A DNA stretch of 46,030 nucleotides from Anaerolineae bacterium (GTDB lineage Bacteria; Chloroflexota; Anaerolineae; J102), in assembly GCA_026991225.1 (NCBI GenBank), contig JALXCB010000133.1, positions 1 through 46,030 on the forward strand, read 5' to 3'. Positions within the stretch are counted from its first letter, which is position 1; every line of letters starts with the position of its first letter. The translations under genes and the position numbers were made by a program. This document shows, piece by piece, positions 43,437 to 46,030 of the stretch. The notes under the pieces were generated by a model. That model had not been told where the DNA came from, searched no databases, and was given only the letters and a program-made list of their open reading frames with translations.

Positions 43437-43519
43437 AAAAGAATTGCGATGAGAATACCCCTTGTAAATTTATGCCCGCAGAGGTTTCGCAGTTCCTGGC
43501 TCCCGAATGCTTGTCGGGC

Positions 43520-44302
43520 TCACTTCAGCATGATCACCGCCCCAAATCGTCCGCTCTGGCCCTTGTCCCCCCGATGGGAGAAGAAGATGTCGGTGTGACA
43601 GGCGGTGCACAGCCCGGCCACCTCCACCTGCTTCACCCCGGCATCCTGCAATTGGCGGGCATTGGCCTGCCACAGGTCGAGATAGGCGTGGCCCGTCCGG
43701 ACGCTGGGGCGTAAGAGCGCGTCGGGGTCGCGCTGGCTGGCGCGGATGGCTTCTGCCACCTCGGGCCCGACCTCGTAGCAGCAGGGGCCGATGGCGGGCC
43801 CCACCGCGGCGACCATGCCCGCAGGATCGCTGCCGAACGCGGCGGTCATGGCCCGCACCAGGGCCTCGGCCGTGCGGGCGACCACGCCCTGCCAGCCCGC
43901 GTGGGCGATGCCCGCGGCGTGATGCTCGGGGTCGTAGATGAGGATGGGGGTGCAGTCCGCGTAGCGTTGCAGCAGGGGGATGCCGGGGGTGTTCGTGATC
44001 AGGCCGTCGGCCTTGCCCAGGCTGCCACCGTGGTGAGTTTCATCCGCCACGAGGATGCGATTGCCATGCACCTGCCAGGTGGTGGTGAGCGCCTCCCGGG
44101 TCACGCCCACGGCCCGGGCCACCCGCCGGTAGTTCTCCTCCACCCGGTCGGGATCATCTCCCACCGACCAGCCCAGGTTGAGGCTGTCCCACGGCTTCGG
44201 GCTCACGCCCCCGCGGCGGGTGAAGACCGCATGAAAAAGCCTGGGGAAGGCGTCCAGGCTGGGGAAGGTGTAGTAGGGGACGGGACGATTGTGATAATTC
44301 AT
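43520..44302 (-). CDS. pgeF: YfiH/PgeF-like (DUF152) protein
   Basis: A 260-aa protein; ATG at 44302 (a TTG two codons upstream is possible). Motifs: AVFTRRGGVSPKPWDSLNLG, TTWQVHGNRI, YADCTPILIYD, GIAHAGWQGVVA, GPAIGPCCYEVG and a C-terminal CHTDIFFSHRGDKGQSGRFG. The Cys and His of ADCTP and HAGW form the metal/active site. Relatives were first described as laccase-like and later as purine nucleoside phosphorylases/peptidoglycan editing factor. The exact role here is open. Confidence 0.92.
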   Translation of the reverse strand: MNYHNRPVPYYTFPSLDAFPRLFHAVFTRRGGVSPKPWDSLNLGWSVGDDPDRVEENYRRVARAVGVTREALTTTWQVHGNRILVADETHHGGSLGKADGLITNTPGIPLLQRYADCTPILIYDPEHHAAGIAHAGWQGVVARTAEALVRAMTAAFGSDPAGMVAAVGPAIGPCCYEVGPEVAEAIRASQRDPDALLRPSVRTGHAYLDLWQANARQLQDAGVKQVEVAGLCTACHTDIFFSHRGDKGQSGRFGAVIMLK

Positions 44303-44340
44303 GGTCAACTGCGGATGAGGATGTCCTCCAGCTAAGTCGG

Positions 44341-44446
44341 CGCGGGAAGGCGAAACGTGAAACGTAATCCGTGATGCGTCATGTTCTCACGTTTCACGTC
44401 TTCACGCATCACGCCTTTCGCCGTCTCGCCCCATATCGGCTTCCGC
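44341..44446 (-). repeat. Family E palindromic repeat
   Basis: Reverse orientation: GAAACGTGAAACGTAATCC, GTGATGCGTCATG, CACGTTTCACG, TTCACGCATCACGCC, then TCGCCCCATATCGGCTTCC. It is upstream of the pgeF-like gene. Confidence 0.6.
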
Positions 44447-44476
44447 ATCCTTTTGCAAACGAAATCAACTCTCGTG

Positions 44477-45478
44477 TTATGAGCATGGCTCAAATCCGCA
44501 GGGATGCGTGCTGTGCCAGCGCCAGTCGGTCTCGATGATCTCCCGCAGGCCGTAGCGGGGCTCCCAGCCCAGCACCTCGCGCGCGCGGGTGTTGTCCGCC
44601 CAGATGCGCACCGCATCGCCCGGACGTCGCGGCCCCACCCGCACCTCGAAGTCACGGCCAGTCACCTCCCGCACCATGTCGATGATCTCCATGACGCTGG
44701 AGCCCTGGCCCGTGCCCAGGTTGAAGGCCATGCTCTCGCCGCCGTTCCACAGATACTTCAGCGCGGCGATGTGCGCGGTGGCCAGGTCATCCACGTGGAT
44801 GTAGTCGCGGATGGCGGTGCCGTCGGGCGTGGGGTAGTCGTCGCCAAAGACCATGAAATCATCCCGCTGGCCCAGGATGTATTCCATCAGCCGGGGGATG
44901 AGACGGCTGGCGGGTTTATACGCGTCGCCGATGCGGGCGTCGAAGCTGGCGCCCGAGGCGTTGAAGTAGCGCAGGGGTATAAACCGCAGCCCCTTGGTGC
45001 GGTCGTACCACTCCATGACCTGTTCGGCCATGCGCTTGGACGCGCCATAGACGCTTTCGGGCTTGTAGCTTTCTTCTTCCGTGACAGGAACGCGCTCGGG
45101 CGTGCCATAAACTGCACAGGTGGATGAGAAAACAAGATAGCTCACGCCCGCGTCCAGCATGGCCTCGATGAGGTTGACCGAGCCCTGAATGTTGTTGCGG
45201 AAGTATTTGTCCGGATTTTCCATGCTCTCGCCCACTTCCACATAGGCGGCGAAGTGGATGACGCCGGCGATGTCGGGGTAACGCCGAAATACCGCCTGGA
45301 TTTCCTCCGGATTGAGCAGGTCGCCCACAATGAGGGGCGCGTTTTCCACGGCCTGGGCATGGCCTTTGACCAGGTTGTCGAAGACGACGACGTCGTAGCC
45401 CTGGCGTTGTAGTTCGCGGACGGTGTGGCTGCCGATGTAGCCAGCGCCGCCGGTGACAAGAATGCGTTGGGTAGCCAT
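44477..45478 (-). CDS. galE: UDP-glucose 4-epimerase
   Basis: A 333-aa short-chain dehydrogenase/reductase-type enzyme. NAD-binding GGAGYIGS (about 10-17), catalytic VFSSTCAVYG and YGASKRMAEQ (Tyr-x3-Lys), and a C-terminal sugar-binding region with the FNLGTGQGSSVMEI motif. It interconverts UDP-glucose and UDP-galactose, supplying galactose for glycans. It is a single gene with no partner in view. Confidence 0.95.
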   Translation of the reverse strand: MATQRILVTGGAGYIGSHTVRELQRQGYDVVVFDNLVKGHAQAVENAPLIVGDLLNPEEIQAVFRRYPDIAGVIHFAAYVEVGESMENPDKYFRNNIQGSVNLIEAMLDAGVSYLVFSSTCAVYGTPERVPVTEEESYKPESVYGASKRMAEQVMEWYDRTKGLRFIPLRYFNASGASFDARIGDAYKPASRLIPRLMEYILGQRDDFMVFGDDYPTPDGTAIRDYIHVDDLATAHIAALKYLWNGGESMAFNLGTGQGSSVMEIIDMVREVTGRDFEVRVGPRRPGDAVRIWADNTRAREVLGWEPRYGLREIIETDWRWHSTHPCGFEPCS

Positions 45479-45555
45479 GATGATGGGATGGAATTAGGGT
45501 GGGGTTATTACGGAACAGTCGCCATGAGCAATAGCTCACCGATACGGATGAAAAG

Positions 45556-45686
45556 CTCACGCAAAGACGCAAAGATCGCCAAGCAGGTTTGCAAGTGGCA
45601 AGTCGCAAGTGGCAAGTGATCCTCACACCTGCTACCTGCCACCTGCTACCTTTTTCCCTTTGCGCCCTTGGCGCCTTGGCGTGAGG
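45556..45686 (+). repeat. Hairpin repeat of the CACGCAAAGAC type
   Basis: Left arm CTCACGCAAAGACGCAAAG, right arm GCGCCTTGGCGTGAG, inner tracts CAAGTGGCAAG and CTACCTGCCACC. The flanks hold TTACGGAACAG and TTACGAAACAG, imperfect direct repeats. The ends do not match families A-D, so the class is left open. Confidence 0.5.
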
Positions 45687-45710
45687 CCTCTATTTACGAA
45701 ACAGGCGCCG

Positions 45711-46030
45711 CTACTTGGGAATACAAAGCTTTTGCCCCGGCTCGATGCGATTGGGGTCGGTGATCGGCGTGAAACTGGGGTCTTGCTCCGCCATGGCGTT
45801 GGTGGCTTCGACGATTTTCATGTAGGCGTTGACATCCCCTAAATAGGTCAGGGCCAGTTTGCTCAACCAATCATCCTCTTTGACGATGTAAGGATTGCAG
45901 GCAGGGGTGACGGGCGTGGGCTGGGGCACGGTGAAGGCCGGTGCGGAGGTCTGGTTGACGCTTTCGCCCGCCGCGTCCAGGGTCTGGATGTCGAACAGGT
46001 ATTCGCCCGGCTCCAGCTTGCCCGCATCAA
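45711..46030 (-). CDS. LysM-domain protein, N-terminus outside the window
   Basis: Only the last 106 residues are visible. They hold part of a beta-rich domain (LEPGEYLFDIQTLDAAGES), a Thr/Pro linker, and a LysM domain (YIVKEDDWLSKLALTYLGD, ending RIEPGQKLCIP). LysM binds peptidoglycan-type glycans, so this is likely a cell-wall or surface protein. The open frame continues past 46030, so the gene is partial. The stop is TAG at 45711-45713. Confidence 0.8.
   Translation of the reverse strand, partial: DAGKLEPGEYLFDIQTLDAAGESVNQTSAPAFTVPQPTPVTPACNPYIVKEDDWLSKLALTYLGDVNAYMKIVEATNAMAEQDPSFTPITDPNRIEPGQKLCIPK

Overview
The window looks like a piece of a chromosome from a Chloroflexota bacterium, probably of the Anaerolineae type. 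The reasons are its moderately high GC content, secreted proteins with Pro/Thr linkers and hydrophobic '(Y)MPII'-like tails, a dnaX-ybaB-recR cluster, an actinobacteria/firmicute-style T-box, and a heavy load of short non-coding repeats. This placement is an inference; no 16S rRNA gene is present.

Layout. 1-2460: repeats around a secreted GEVED-domain protein. 2461-3977: an M4 (thermolysin/protealysin-like) protease translationally coupled to an emfourin-like inhibitor. 3972-8161 (minus): argS-recO-serine hydrolase-MazG-like operon. 8473-9529: two CBS-pair proteins. 9598-12500 (minus): dnaX-ybaB-recR, with dnaX now bracketed by two copies of one small mobile element. 12785-18044: membrane protein, PH-domain protein, GNAT, DUF58 and MoxR, sugar transferase. 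18189-20570: large secreted protein. 21098-27053 (minus): one long transcription unit. A strong promoter is followed by tRNA-Ala(CGC), a T-box leader that contains tRNA-Ala(GGC), then ilvE, a HicB-like gene, mntA-hepT, a cupin, hicBA and leuS. 27574-32028: small membrane proteins with mnmA, an M19 dipeptidase, DUF1992 and DUF4013. 32496-33020: phasin-like protein. 33134-38963: RelBE-like pair, mfd, MNT-HEPN pair, pth. 39197-46030: secreted proteins, queG, a YfiH/PgeF-like protein, galE and the C-terminus of a LysM protein.

The most striking signal is between the genes. Five families of short non-autonomous elements occur. Family A has GTAACT ends and 8-bp target duplications. Family B has CTGRTTGACTGAC ends and 9-bp duplications. 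Family C has GGGTGYGTCC ends and 8-9-bp duplications. Family D has AACTAAA ends flanked by TA. Family E is a palindromic CGTGATGCGT repeat without clear ends. I could read target-site duplications directly for nine insertions. Three insertions (in dnaX, queG and a 77-aa gene) sit on a stop codon, and the element end supplies the new in-frame stop. Families B and C carry the same array of small hairpins between different ends. The second major oddity is the tRNA-Ala gene lodged between the stem III and antiterminator portions of a leucine-type T-box, so that tRNA processing would cut the riboswitch in two.

The genes are mostly housekeeping (translation, recombination repair, replication, tRNA modification) with a dispersed set of toxin-antitoxin modules (HicBA, MntA-HepT, MNT-HEPN, RelBE-like) next to or inside housekeeping operons.
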